Of a stretch of 42,975 bases of DNA, positions 31,899-39,404 are shown piece by piece; within the stretch, counting starts at the first letter, position 1; every line of letters begins with the position of its first letter. Location of the stretch: positions 80,738 to 123,712 of the forward strand of contig CAIFES010000006.1 of assembly GCA_903789535.1 (NCBI GenBank). Direction: 5' to 3'. The notes below the pieces were generated by a model. That model was not told the DNA's origin. It did no database searches and was given only the letters and a program-made list of their open reading frames with translations. The stretch is from an uncultured Aeriscardovia sp. Lineage in GTDB: Bacteria > Actinomycetota > Actinomycetes > Actinomycetales > Bifidobacteriaceae. Made by a program: the position numbers and the translations under genes.

Positions 31899-33963
31899 CA
31901 ACATCCCACAGACACTCGCCAACGGGCGTTACCGCATCGGTCGCGTGATCGGCCACGGCGGCATGGCCGAGGTGCGCCTCGCCACCGACACGAGGCTCGG
32001 CCGGCAGGTCGCCATCAAGATCATGCGCGCCGACTTCGCCCGCGACCCGAACTTCCTCGCCCGCTTCCACCGCGAGGCCCACTCGGTCGCCCAGCTCAAC
32101 AACCCGAACATCGTCTCCATCTACGACTCGGGCGAGGAGACCGTCACCGAGCCGAACGGCGACCAGGAACTGCTGCCATACATCGTGATGGAGTACGTCC
32201 ACGGCGAAACGCTGCGCGACATCCTCCACGAGAACGGCCCCCTGTCCGTGCGCGACGCCGAGCAGGTGATGATCGGCACACTCAACGCGCTCGAATACTC
32301 GCACCGGCGCGGCATCATCCACCGCGACATCAAACCGGGCAACATCATGATCTCCGACCAGGGCGTCGTGAAGGTCATGGACTTCGGCATCGCCCGCGCG
32401 CTCGACGAGACGAGCAGCGCCGTCACCAAGTCGCAGGGCGTGGTGGGCACGGCCCAGTACCTCTCCCCCGAGCAGGCGCAGGGCAAGACCGTCGACATGC
32501 GCTCCGACCTCTACTCGGCCGGCTGCGTGCTCTACGAAATGCTCACGGGCCGTCCGCCGTTCACCGGCGACGCCCCGGTCGCCATCGCCTACCAGCATGT
32601 GACCGAGACGGCGACCCCTCCCAGCGAGCTCGTCCCCGGCCTGCCGAAGGTGTGGGACCAGATCATCGCCAAAGCCATGGCCAAGGACCGTGACCAGCGC
32701 TACTCGACCGCCGCCGATTTCAAGCGGGATCTGCTCGCCGTGGCGGCCGGGCGGCCGATCAGCGGGCCGCAGGCGTCCGGGACGGGTGCCGATACCGAGG
32801 CGGCGACCGACCCGTTCCTGCCTCCGGTCGTCGTGGACCCTTCCGCGCAGAACGCGCAGGCCGCCGAGCAGGACGGCGATCAGCCCGGCAAGGCGACGGC
32901 GACGTCCACCAAGACGCGCGAACAGCAGGCGGCCGCCCGCAAGAAGAAAAAGCGGATCATCATCTGGTCGTGCGTGGCCGGCGCCGTGCTGCTCGCGGTG
33001 CTCATCGCCGTGCTCGTCCATGTGCTCAGCCCCTCCGAGCAGACCGCGCAGGTACCCAGGCTCACGGCCGAGATGACCGAGACGCGCGCCCGCCAGGTGG
33101 TCGAGGACGCCGGCTTCGTGTTCCAGAGGAAGACCGACACCGGCTCCTCGCAGAGCAAGGGGACGCTGACGAAGCAGAGCCCGGCGGGCGGCACTACGGC
33201 CAAGAAGGGTTCGACCGTCACCGTCTGGTTCTCCTCCGGCCCCGAGTCCGTCACCGTGCCCAATGTGGCGGGGATGAGCCAGTCGCGGGCCAAGGCGGCG
33301 CTCAAGAAGGCCGGTCTGACCGTCGGATCCACGAGCTTCGAGGATTCGGCCACCGTGGAGAAGGACCACGTCACCCGCACCGACCCGGCGATCGCCTCCA
33401 GCCAGCCGCGCGGCACGTCCGTGACGCTCTACATCTCCACCGGACGCCTCGCCGTGCCGGATGTCGCCGGAAAGAGCCAGCAGGAGGCCACCGCGCTGCT
33501 CAAGCAGTCCGGCTTCTCGCTGACGGTGCGTGAGGAGAGCAGCGACAGCGTGAGCAAGGGCAGCGCCATCCGCACCGATCCTGTGGCCGGCAGCACGGTC
33601 ACTCAGGGTTCGATGGTCACGCTCTACATTTCCACCGGCCAGGAGATGGTGACCACGCCGCGGCTGACCGGCTACCAGACGCTGGGCGACGCCAAGGCCG
33701 CGCTCCAGGGACTGGGGCTCAACGTGCAGTACGCCAACGGCGGCCAGGACAGCTGGACGTACGTGAGCGCCAGTTACAACGGCACGTCGATCAGCAACGG
33801 CGGCAGCGTGCCGAAGGGCGCCACCGTCACGCTCACCGGCCAGAAACCGCAGTCAGGCGGCAGCGGCTCGACCGGGTCGGGCAGTTCCGACGGCTCCTCC
33901 TCGTCGTCGACCGGCACGGACGGCAGCGGCTCGACCGGCTCCTCGACCGGCACGGGCCAGTAA
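31891..33963 (+). CDS. pknB: Ser/Thr protein kinase PknB with PASTA repeats
   Basis: A 690-residue receptor kinase. Residues ~10-280 are the kinase domain (IGHGGMAEVRLATD, VAIKIM, HRDIKPGNIMI with catalytic D146, DFGIARALDE, GTAQYLSPEQAQG). A basic stretch KKKKR and one membrane segment (IIIWSCVAGAVLLAVLIAVLVHVL) follow near 350-380, then four external PASTA domains, the fourth less regular, and a Ser/Gly/Thr tail. PASTA domains sense muropeptides or lipid II; the kinase controls division and wall synthesis. The ATG at 31891, with GGAGGA upstream, lies inside the end of pknA. It is the last gene of the operon, followed by a large hairpin. Confidence 0.96.
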   Translation: MSDNIPQTLANGRYRIGRVIGHGGMAEVRLATDTRLGRQVAIKIMRADFARDPNFLARFHREAHSVAQLNNPNIVSIYDSGEETVTEPNGDQELLPYIVMEYVHGETLRDILHENGPLSVRDAEQVMIGTLNALEYSHRRGIIHRDIKPGNIMISDQGVVKVMDFGIARALDETSSAVTKSQGVVGTAQYLSPEQAQGKTVDMRSDLYSAGCVLYEMLTGRPPFTGDAPVAIAYQHVTETATPPSELVPGLPKVWDQIIAKAMAKDRDQRYSTAADFKRDLLAVAAGRPISGPQASGTGADTEAATDPFLPPVVVDPSAQNAQAAEQDGDQPGKATATSTKTREQQAAARKKKKRIIIWSCVAGAVLLAVLIAVLVHVLSPSEQTAQVPRLTAEMTETRARQVVEDAGFVFQRKTDTGSSQSKGTLTKQSPAGGTTAKKGSTVTVWFSSGPESVTVPNVAGMSQSRAKAALKKAGLTVGSTSFEDSATVEKDHVTRTDPAIASSQPRGTSVTLYISTGRLAVPDVAGKSQQEATALLKQSGFSLTVREESSDSVSKGSAIRTDPVAGSTVTQGSMVTLYISTGQEMVTTPRLTGYQTLGDAKAALQGLGLNVQYANGGQDSWTYVSASYNGTSISNGGSVPKGATVTLTGQKPQSGGSGSTGSGSSDGSSSSSTGTDGSGSTGSSTGTGQ

Positions 33964-33986
33964 TCAGCGTTCCAGCCTGCATACGT

Positions 33987-34055
33987 AAGAGGGAGGGGAT
34001 CATCCATCGGATCACAGCGCTTCGCGAGCGCCCGATGTCTGACCCCCTCCCTCTT
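33987..34055 (+). terminator. Large nested hairpin after pknB, candidate terminator
   Basis: AAGAGGGAGGGG at 33987-33998 pairs with CCCCTCCCTCTT at 34044-34055. The loop holds two further nested stems, CATCGG/CCGATG and GCGCT/AGCGC. The 3' arm ends in CTCTTTGCC, a weak T-run, so termination of the pknB operon is likely but not certain. Confidence 0.6.
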
Positions 34056-34063
34056 TGCCTATC

Positions 34064-34137
34064 CTGACTATTTTCCTGCGGCTTCGTCTGTCACGAAGAT
34101 GATGGAAAGACAGATGATGGACGCTCGCTTGTCGCTG
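34064..34137. repeat. 74-bp direct repeat, copy 1
   Basis: This copy starts CTGACTATTTTCC and ends CGCTTGTCGCTG, and a second copy 173 bp away differs at only about five positions. It contains a short dyad CTTCGT...ACGAAG. It sits in the non-coding gap between the converging pknB and sortase genes. Confidence 0.85.
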
Positions 34138-34191
34138 CCGCGGTCAGACCCGCATCGATAACAGCGACACCCGATCGCTGACTTGGCAGAT

Positions 34192-34253
34192 GGAGGGAAA
34201 AATAGGAAGCGGCCGCTCGCGGAGCGCTGTGGTCCGCTGACTATTTTCCCTCC
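34192..34253. terminator. Second hairpin in the pknB-sortase gap
   Basis: GGAGGGAAAAATAG at 34192-34205 pairs with CTATTTTCCCTCC at 34241-34253, with one bulged A; the loop holds a GC-rich stem of its own. The A/T-rich base of the stem would give U-runs on either strand, so it could stop transcripts from both converging genes. Confidence 0.45.
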
Positions 34254-34311
34254 GGCTTCATCTGTCACAAAGATGATGGAAAGACAGATGATGGACGCTC
34301 GCTTGTCGCTG
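34237..34311. repeat. 74-bp direct repeat, copy 2
   Basis: This is the partner of the copy at 34064, with one inserted base and a few substitutions. Its first bases double as the 3' arm of the adjacent hairpin. It ends 30 bases before the sortase stop codon. Confidence 0.85.
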
Positions 34312-34340
34312 TGGCCATAATCTGCCTTCCCATCATCGAA

Positions 34341-35498
34341 TCACACAGTTACGTAATTTGAGGCGACCTGCAGCACCGGTATCGTGCTGGCCGCCCACGG
34401 GAACGTCCACTGGAACAGCGCCATCGCGCCCATCACGATCAGCAGCAGGAACAGCACGACGCGCACGGCAATGTGCCCGGGCATGAGCCGCAGCACCAGC
34501 CCGTACAGGCTCACCGCATGGTGCACCGGCCTGCCCTGCTCGTCCGTGCGCCGCAGGCCCGGCCATCCCCATGCCACCGCGGCGGCGATGAAGATGATGA
34601 CGAACGCGAGCGCGATCCAGGCGAGCATGGTCGTCAGCGGCGGGATGGAGGACTGCGGCACCGAGCCGGCCTGGGTGAAGGAGATCGCCCCGGTCGAACT
34701 CGTATCGGCCAGCTCGGCGGGGATGCCGTCGGAGACGTTGGCCCAGTATTTGAGCTTTCCGTGGACGATCCAGCGGTGTGTGGGCGTGGTGTAGCGCGGC
34801 TCGCAGGTGGTCATGGTGATGAGCCGCTCGGTCGGTGTGGCGCCCAGATGGCCGGGGACCGGGGCGATGACGTCGGTCTGGGTGGGCAGCACGATCTCAT
34901 GGCTCGTCATCGTGTAGACGTACCAGTGGCTCTGGGTGCGGATGATGAACGCGTCGCCGTTGTTGAGCTTGTCGACGTTGCCGAGCGGCTCGCCGTAGCC
35001 GGCACGATGGCCGGCGAGCGAGAAGTTGCCGACCCCTCCGGGCATAGCGGTGTCATCGTAGTGGCCCAGGCCATGCCGGGCGAGCTGGGCGAGCGAGGTG
35101 CCCTGCACGATGAGGCGCTTCCAGCTCTTGCCGAAACGCGGGATGTAGATCTGGCCGACCACACCGCCTTCGACAGGCTGGGCGTCGACGGGCGGGTCGC
35201 CTGCCTGCGCTTTGGCGATCTTGTAGGAGCCGCTCGTGGAGGCGGGGGTGGTCCAGCTGACCGACTGTTCCTGCGCCTGCTGGGTGCGGGCAGAGTCGAC
35301 GCCCGTCCACCACAGCTGCCAGACCACGTAGAGCACGCAGATGATGCCGAGGGCGAGGAGGATCTCGCCAAGCACGCCGGCGATGTCCCAGACCACGGAA
35401 CGGCGGCGCGGCGCGCGACGCCTGTGCGTGGGCGCCCCCGCAGGCTGTCGCATCTGTTCCTGCGTGTCCGGGTCGATCCGGCTTCTGCTCATTTCCAT
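34341..35498 (-). CDS. Class E sortase
   Basis: A 385-residue membrane transpeptidase. A basic N-terminus precedes one membrane segment (IAGVLGEILLALGIICVLYVV), then an external sortase domain with IYIPRFGKSW, GHYDDTAMPGGVGNFSLAGHR (catalytic His) and LITMTTCEPRYTTPTHRWIVHG holding the catalytic Cys and Arg. Two more membrane segments follow at the C-terminus, which is unusual but known for actinobacterial class E enzymes. These anchor LAxTG-type surface proteins; no substrate gene is in this window. Placement beside pknB and crgA is common in Actinobacteria. The start is the GTG/ATG region at 35498 or the Met two codons on. Confidence 0.92.
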   Translation of the reverse strand: MEMSRSRIDPDTQEQMRQPAGAPTHRRRAPRRRSVVWDIAGVLGEILLALGIICVLYVVWQLWWTGVDSARTQQAQEQSVSWTTPASTSGSYKIAKAQAGDPPVDAQPVEGGVVGQIYIPRFGKSWKRLIVQGTSLAQLARHGLGHYDDTAMPGGVGNFSLAGHRAGYGEPLGNVDKLNNGDAFIIRTQSHWYVYTMTSHEIVLPTQTDVIAPVPGHLGATPTERLITMTTCEPRYTTPTHRWIVHGKLKYWANVSDGIPAELADTSSTGAISFTQAGSVPQSSIPPLTTMLAWIALAFVIIFIAAAVAWGWPGLRRTDEQGRPVHHAVSLYGLVLRLMPGHIAVRVVLFLLLIVMGAMALFQWTFPWAASTIPVLQVASNYVTV

Positions 35499-35543
35499 AC
35501 CCCACAGCCTATCGGGCAGCCTTCCTGTTTCACCGGCACACTT

Positions 35544-36515
35544 TCACCAGCCCGAGCCTTTTTTGTCCGCGGAAGCGTCGGTTGTCTTTGTGCTGTCCTT
35601 GTCGTCTTTGGAGTTGTCTTTCGAGCTGTCTTTGGAGTCGTTCTTGGAGTCGTTCTTGGCGTCGTTCTTGGACGTGTTCTCCGGCACGGCGGTGGCATAG
35701 CCAAGCGAGGTGGTGTCCCCCGGCGTGCGGGCGAAGTGCAGGCTGTCCGATTCGCGCACCTTCCAGCCAAGCCCGACCGCGTCCACATATTCCTTGTAAA
35801 TCTTGACGGACGGCGAGGAATCAAGCGACCGGCGCATCTGCGCGACGGGCCCGATGGCGGAGACGGTGTACGGCGGCGCGTATTGGCGGCCGCGCAGCAG
35901 CAGGACGTTGCCCACGCAGCGCACGGCGGTGGTGGGCAGCACACGCTCGCCCTGGATGGTCATCGCCTCGGCGCCGCCGGCCCACAGGGCGTTGATGACC
36001 GCCTCGATATCCTGCTGATGCACCACGTAGTCGTTGACGTCACGACCGGCCAGCGTGTTGTCGCCGCTGCGGGTGGCGTCCTCCCACAACGGCGAGTCAT
36101 CGAGGGTGACGCTCAGCCCGGGTCCTGTCAGGGCCGGCAGCACGGAGGCGGAACCCGCGTCATCATCGTCAGTGCCGGTGGAGGAACCGGTCTGGCCGAC
36201 CGCTTTGTTGATGGAATCGATCTCCGAGCCGAGACGGCTGATATCCCCGCGCAGCCTTTTCACGCGCTGCTCGCGCTGGGTGATGAGGCTCTCGACGTCC
36301 TTGGGCGCGTCCTGACCGCCGTTGAAATGCAGATTGGTGGCGATCAGCCAGCCGGCGAGCAGGCAGATGAGGAAGACGCAGACCCAGGAGACGATGCGCG
36401 AGCGGGTGGAGACGACGCTGGCATGCTCGCCGCGGCGCGCACGGGTGCCGCCCACACGCACGGCGGCCGCTTTGCCGCGCACAGTGCGCGGCTGCCTCCT
36501 GCGGCGTCTGCGCAT
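35544..36515 (-). CDS. DUF881 family membrane protein
   Basis: A 323-residue protein with a very basic N-terminus (MRRRRRRQPR), one membrane segment (IVSWVCVFLICLLAGWLIATN), a coiled-coil-like stretch (ITQREQRVKRLRGDISRLGSEIDSI) and a DUF881 domain with GPGLSVTLDDSP, NDYVVHQQDIEAVINALWAGGAEAM and IQGERV. Function is unknown; DUF881 genes are regularly found near division genes in Actinobacteria and Firmicutes. The last ~45 residues are a Ser/Lys/Asn/Asp repeat (SKND units) encoded by 12-15-bp tandem repeats at ~35580-35680. AAGGAGG four bases upstream supports 36515; the ATG at 36533 is the alternative. It ends 45 bases from the sortase start and is probably co-transcribed. Confidence 0.88.
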   Translation of the reverse strand: MRRRRRRQPRTVRGKAAAVRVGGTRARRGEHASVVSTRSRIVSWVCVFLICLLAGWLIATNLHFNGGQDAPKDVESLITQREQRVKRLRGDISRLGSEIDSINKAVGQTGSSTGTDDDDAGSASVLPALTGPGLSVTLDDSPLWEDATRSGDNTLAGRDVNDYVVHQQDIEAVINALWAGGAEAMTIQGERVLPTTAVRCVGNVLLLRGRQYAPPYTVSAIGPVAQMRRSLDSSPSVKIYKEYVDAVGLGWKVRESDSLHFARTPGDTTSLGYATAVPENTSKNDAKNDSKNDSKDSSKDNSKDDKDSTKTTDASADKKGSGW

Positions 36516-36637
36516 GCGCCCTCCTTCCCGCATTCGTCCTTCCGATCTCAGATTAGCCGCAGGAAGGGCGATCAGCCTGTTTTGTCATCGTCGTGTGAAG
36601 GTAAACTACTTTTCGTTACGTACGACAAGGAGACTCA

Positions 36638-37306
36638 ATGGCTGACGCAAACAACGACAAGGTGTCCGAGACCACCGACGCCGACAAGGCCGTCGCGGCG
36701 GATGAGGCCGGGCAGACCGACACGGCAGCGACGCCGGACGAGGCTGTGACGGCTGAGAAGGCGCAGGATCCCGCCACCGCGGCAGAGGACACGGAAGACG
36801 ACGCCAAGGACGCCCCTGCGGCAGAGGACGCGTCTGACGACACCGCTGCGGACGATGCCTCCGCATCCGACCAGACCACCGCGCCCAAGACCCGCAAGGG
36901 CAAGGCCAAGAAGGGCAAGAAGGGTGCGAAGGCGGATGCCGGCGAGGAGAAGAAGGAGGATGACTCGGATCTGAGCGAGGACGTCAAGTCCACCGTCGAT
37001 TCGCTGCTCGATTCCTCCGCCCTCGACTCCAAGGACGCACCGAGCAACATCAAGAAGCTCGCCACACGCGAGAAGGACAACAACCGTCGCGTGCAGGACT
37101 CCATCAAGAACGCGAAGACCAACCCGAAGTGGTTCGTCCCGCTGTTCGTCTCCCTGCTCATCATCGGCCTGGCATGGGTGATCGTCTTCTACGCCACCAG
37201 CCAGTCCGGCCCTGGCTACCCGATTCCGACGATCGGCAACTGGAACCTGCTCATCGGCTTCCTCATCATGCTCGCCGGCTTCATCATGACCATGTGGTGG
37301 AACTGA
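36638..37306 (+). CDS. crgA: Cell division protein CrgA with long acidic N-terminal extension
   Basis: A 222-residue protein. The last ~90 residues are typical CrgA: NPKWFVPLFVSLLIIGLAWVIVFYATS (first membrane segment), a short external loop GPGYPIPTIGNWN, and LLIGFLIMLAGFIMTMWWN (second segment). CrgA recruits PBPs and FtsQ-type partners to the septum. Mycobacterial CrgA is ~93 residues; here about 130 Asp/Glu/Ala/Lys-rich, probably disordered residues are added in front, ending in a Lys-rich stretch. The ATG at 36638 has a clear AAGGAG. It diverges from the DUF881 gene and is followed by a strong terminator. Confidence 0.93.
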   Translation: MADANNDKVSETTDADKAVAADEAGQTDTAATPDEAVTAEKAQDPATAAEDTEDDAKDAPAAEDASDDTAADDASASDQTTAPKTRKGKAKKGKKGAKADAGEEKKEDDSDLSEDVKSTVDSLLDSSALDSKDAPSNIKKLATREKDNNRRVQDSIKNAKTNPKWFVPLFVSLLIIGLAWVIVFYATSQSGPGYPIPTIGNWNLLIGFLIMLAGFIMTMWWN

Positions 37307-37383
37307 GCCATCATCCCAGATAAATCCGCATATTCATCGGTCATATATTTCAATATCTCGATTCTGATATGTGGAATATTTCA

Positions 37384-37412
37384 GCGGCTGCCATCCGGCA
37401 GCCGCTTTTTTT
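37384..37412 (+). terminator. Intrinsic terminator of crgA
   Basis: GCGGCTGCC (37384-37392) and GGCAGCCGC (37397-37405) form a perfect 9-bp stem with an ATCC loop, followed by seven T. It is a strong rho-independent terminator 77 bases after the crgA stop, and separates crgA from the DnaA-box region. Confidence 0.95.
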
Positions 37413-37501
37413 GACCCGTTTTGCGAACTATTTGACCTCACTGGGGCAGGTGGCCGCACACGCCACATGACCAACACCCGTGTTCGACTGTCCGGCCGAA
37501 A

Positions 37502-37704
37502 TTATCCACAGAGTTTTCCACACACTTGTGGATAGTCGGGGCAGGGTCAGGCAAGATTCCTCTTTCCGACAGCGCCTTATCTATCTCAAAAATCAGCAAA
37601 TCAGATATAAATACGGCGATCTTGAGAGCGCGACGGTTCCAGACGCCTCAAAACGCTGTCGCATTCCTTTAGTTATGCACAATTGTGGATAACTCTGTGC
37701 ACAA
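37502..37704. promoter_or_regulatory. DnaA-box cluster, origin-like region
   Basis: Six 9-mers match the DnaA box TTATNCACA perfectly or with one change. Left group: TTATCCACA at 37502 (+), TTTTCCACA at 37514 (+), TGTGGATAG at 37527 (-). Right group: TTATGCACA at 37673 (+), TGTGGATAA at 37684 (-), TGTGCACAA at 37696 (-). Each group spans ~33 bases; they flank ~135 bases with an AT-rich core (AAAAATCAGCAAATCAGATA). The 569-base gap 37307-37875 contains no other gene; the remainder (37705-37875) shows no clear signal. It could be a replication origin, an accessory DnaA-loading site or a DnaA-titration site. dnaA itself is not in the window. Confidence 0.75.
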
Positions 37705-37875
37705 TTCCCACCGAACAGACGTGCGAAAATCGACAAAATAGTCGAACAGCGTTTGAAGAACACTGGCATCATCCATCGAGTGCCGCAAAGTTTTATAGCC
37801 TATCCTGCTAGCTATCCGATGCCGCCGCATTGCCTCCACCTATCAGGCAGGGGCGCAGGACCCGCCACACACGTC

Positions 37876-38619
37876 TCAGGCGAGCGCCACAAGAGCGCCA
37901 ATCACGAGCAGCGCGAACACCGCCGCCCACACCGAGCCTTTGGCGGCGAACCCCATCCGCGCGGGCATGCGCGGCGTCACACGCGAGAGCACGAACGCAT
38001 ACAGCAGCCCGACGAGAAAGCCGCCCACATGCGCCTGCCAGGCGATCGAATTGTCCACGATCGGCAGCGCGAAGTTGAGACCGAGGAGGATGAGCAGCGA
38101 GGTGATCTGGCCTTTGTCGACGCCGGAGACACGATAGACGACGAGCAGCGCGCCGAACAGGCCGAAAATGGCCCCGGACGCGCCGAACGCCGAGACGGAC
38201 GCCGCCTGCACGTCCCCGGACGCCCGCATCACCGCCGAATAGATGCTCAGGCCGAGGCTGCCGCCCAGACCGGAGAGCAGATAAATCCACAGATAGACGA
38301 GATGGCCGTACAGCCGCTCGATGACCGGCCCGACCAGCACGAGGCAAAGCATGTTTCCCAGCAGGTGCAGCGGGTCGAGCGAGTGGAAGAACACGGACGT
38401 GAGCGCCGTCCACGGCAGATAGCGGAAATTGAGCGGGTTGAAGCTGCCATTGAGCAGGAAGATCTGGCTGAACGCGGGAGCGAGCCAGTTCGAAAGGATC
38501 TCGACAAGCCAGACGAGCACGCACAGGGCGATGATGACGGCCGTGATGACGGGCCCGCCCTGCCGCCATGTGCGGCGAATGTTGCGCGGGGCGAGGTCGG
38601 AGAAGCGGAAAGTCGGCAT
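37876..38619 (-). CDS. Rhomboid-family intramembrane serine protease
   Basis: A 247-residue membrane protein. Six or seven membrane segments are seen, starting with VITAVIIALCVLVWLVEIL. The catalytic Ser is S148 in SAFGASGAIFGLFGALL (GxSG) and the catalytic His is H197 in WQAHVGGFLVGLLYAF; HLLGNMLCLVLVG carries the conserved His-Asn region of helix 2. It cleaves membrane proteins within the bilayer; the substrate is unknown. The ATG at 38619 fits the N-terminus of actinobacterial relatives that lie beside crgA; the upstream frame is non-coding. Only a weak GGGA ribosome site is present. Confidence 0.93.
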   Translation of the reverse strand: MPTFRFSDLAPRNIRRTWRQGGPVITAVIIALCVLVWLVEILSNWLAPAFSQIFLLNGSFNPLNFRYLPWTALTSVFFHSLDPLHLLGNMLCLVLVGPVIERLYGHLVYLWIYLLSGLGGSLGLSIYSAVMRASGDVQAASVSAFGASGAIFGLFGALLVVYRVSGVDKGQITSLLILLGLNFALPIVDNSIAWQAHVGGFLVGLLYAFVLSRVTPRMPARMGFAAKGSVWAAVFALLVIGALVALA

Positions 38620-38912
38620 AGTCCCAGCATATCGACGGGGAATCTGATATTTCCCCGCGAAAGCGGATTGTTCCCTCATCGAGGGGCCGGATTGCCCTCT
38701 GGCGCGAAAGCGGATTATTTTCGGCGCGGGGCGGATCATCCCATCACAGACCCCGTCGCAGATCCCGTCGCAGAGACGGATTGCCACCCCGCCTTACAGC
38801 GCCTTGCCCTGCAGATCGCCCGATGACATTCAGTGCGCATTCAGGTTGGAGGCTTTATGATGGAGACACAGGTCCTGCGCCCACCCACGCAGGTCAAGCT
38901 AAGGAGCTCGTT
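38620..38912. other. Spacer with short direct repeats
   Basis: A 293-base gap between divergent rhomboid and small membrane protein genes. CGCGAAAGCGGATT occurs at ~38656 and again at ~38703; CCCGTCGCAGA occurs twice in tandem near 38754. A TATGAT at 38856 could be a -10 for the downstream gene, but its -35 is poor. Confidence 0.4.
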
Positions 38913-39119
38913 ATGGAAAACAAGTCCAACAATGGTGTGTGGAAGTTCTTCGCGATCCTCTTCGGCGTCCTCCTCGCGGGCGTCGGCGCGTATTACGTCT
39001 ACAAGCAGCGCAACCCGGAGTATGACCCGTGGGAGGAGCCGTGGAAGAACAGCTCGTCCCCTGTTGATCTCGGCGATGATGATAACGAGGATGAGGATTC
39101 CGAGTCCGCCGAGGCCTGA
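38913..39119 (+). CDS. Small single-span membrane protein of unknown function
   Basis: A 68-residue protein starting MENKSNNGVWKFF, with one membrane segment (FAILFGVLLAGVGAYYVY), then a short basic stretch, NPEYDPWEEPWKN and a very acidic tail of Asp/Glu/Ser. The ATG has a perfect AAGGAG (38901-38906) six bases upstream, which sets the start; a longer frame upstream lacks one. The topology, short outside and acidic tail in the cytosol, resembles small actinobacterial proteins near division genes, but I do not recognise a named family. A bidirectional terminator lies ~115 bases downstream. Confidence 0.8.
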   Translation: MENKSNNGVWKFFAILFGVLLAGVGAYYVYKQRNPEYDPWEEPWKNSSSPVDLGDDDNEDEDSESAEA

Positions 39120-39149
39120 GTCCGACACCAGCAGCGTTCGAGACTGAGA

Positions 39150-39235
39150 TCTGCGACGGAGATTCGTCTGAGACTCTGAAACAGCGATTGGTCTGAGACG
39201 CAGATTCATCCAAAACAGAGATTCATCTGAAACGC
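39150..39235. repeat. Degenerate tandem repeat
   Basis: About four decayed units of the form GAGATTCRTCTGARAC (for example at ~39160, ~39186, ~39202 and ~39219) run head to tail between the small membrane protein stop and the terminator. No reading frame through them has a ribosome site. Confidence 0.6.
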
Positions 39236-39270
39236 AAAAGCCCGATGGGATTTCTTCCCATCGGGCTTTT
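39236..39270. terminator. Bidirectional intrinsic terminator
   Basis: AAAAGCCCGATGGGA and TCCCATCGGGCTTTT form a perfect 15-bp stem with a 5-base loop. A-run on one side and T-run on the other allow termination on both strands. It serves the rightward small membrane protein and the leftward glgP, which ends at 39405. The rest of that gap (39271-39404) shows no feature. Confidence 0.95.
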
Positions 39271-39404
39271 CTCGTCTTGGAGCCGTTCTTGGGGCTGTTG
39301 CCCACAAGCCGCACTCACGCGGCCACACTCACGCACGACCGTGGACGCGACCGCGCAGGGCCGGCTCCCGCCGGCTGCCGCACGGCCACGTCAGGCAGCC
39401 AGGT

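Noticed and set aside
34068-34268. 66-codon minus-strand frame between pknB and sortase
   Set aside because: It merely reads the two direct repeats (similar VTDEA-GK ends at both termini), and no ribosome site is seen.
38841-39314. Minus-strand frame of 157 codons over the small membrane protein
   Set aside because: It reads through the degenerate tandem repeats and a terminator; the opposite frame has AAGGAG, a membrane segment and sensible composition.
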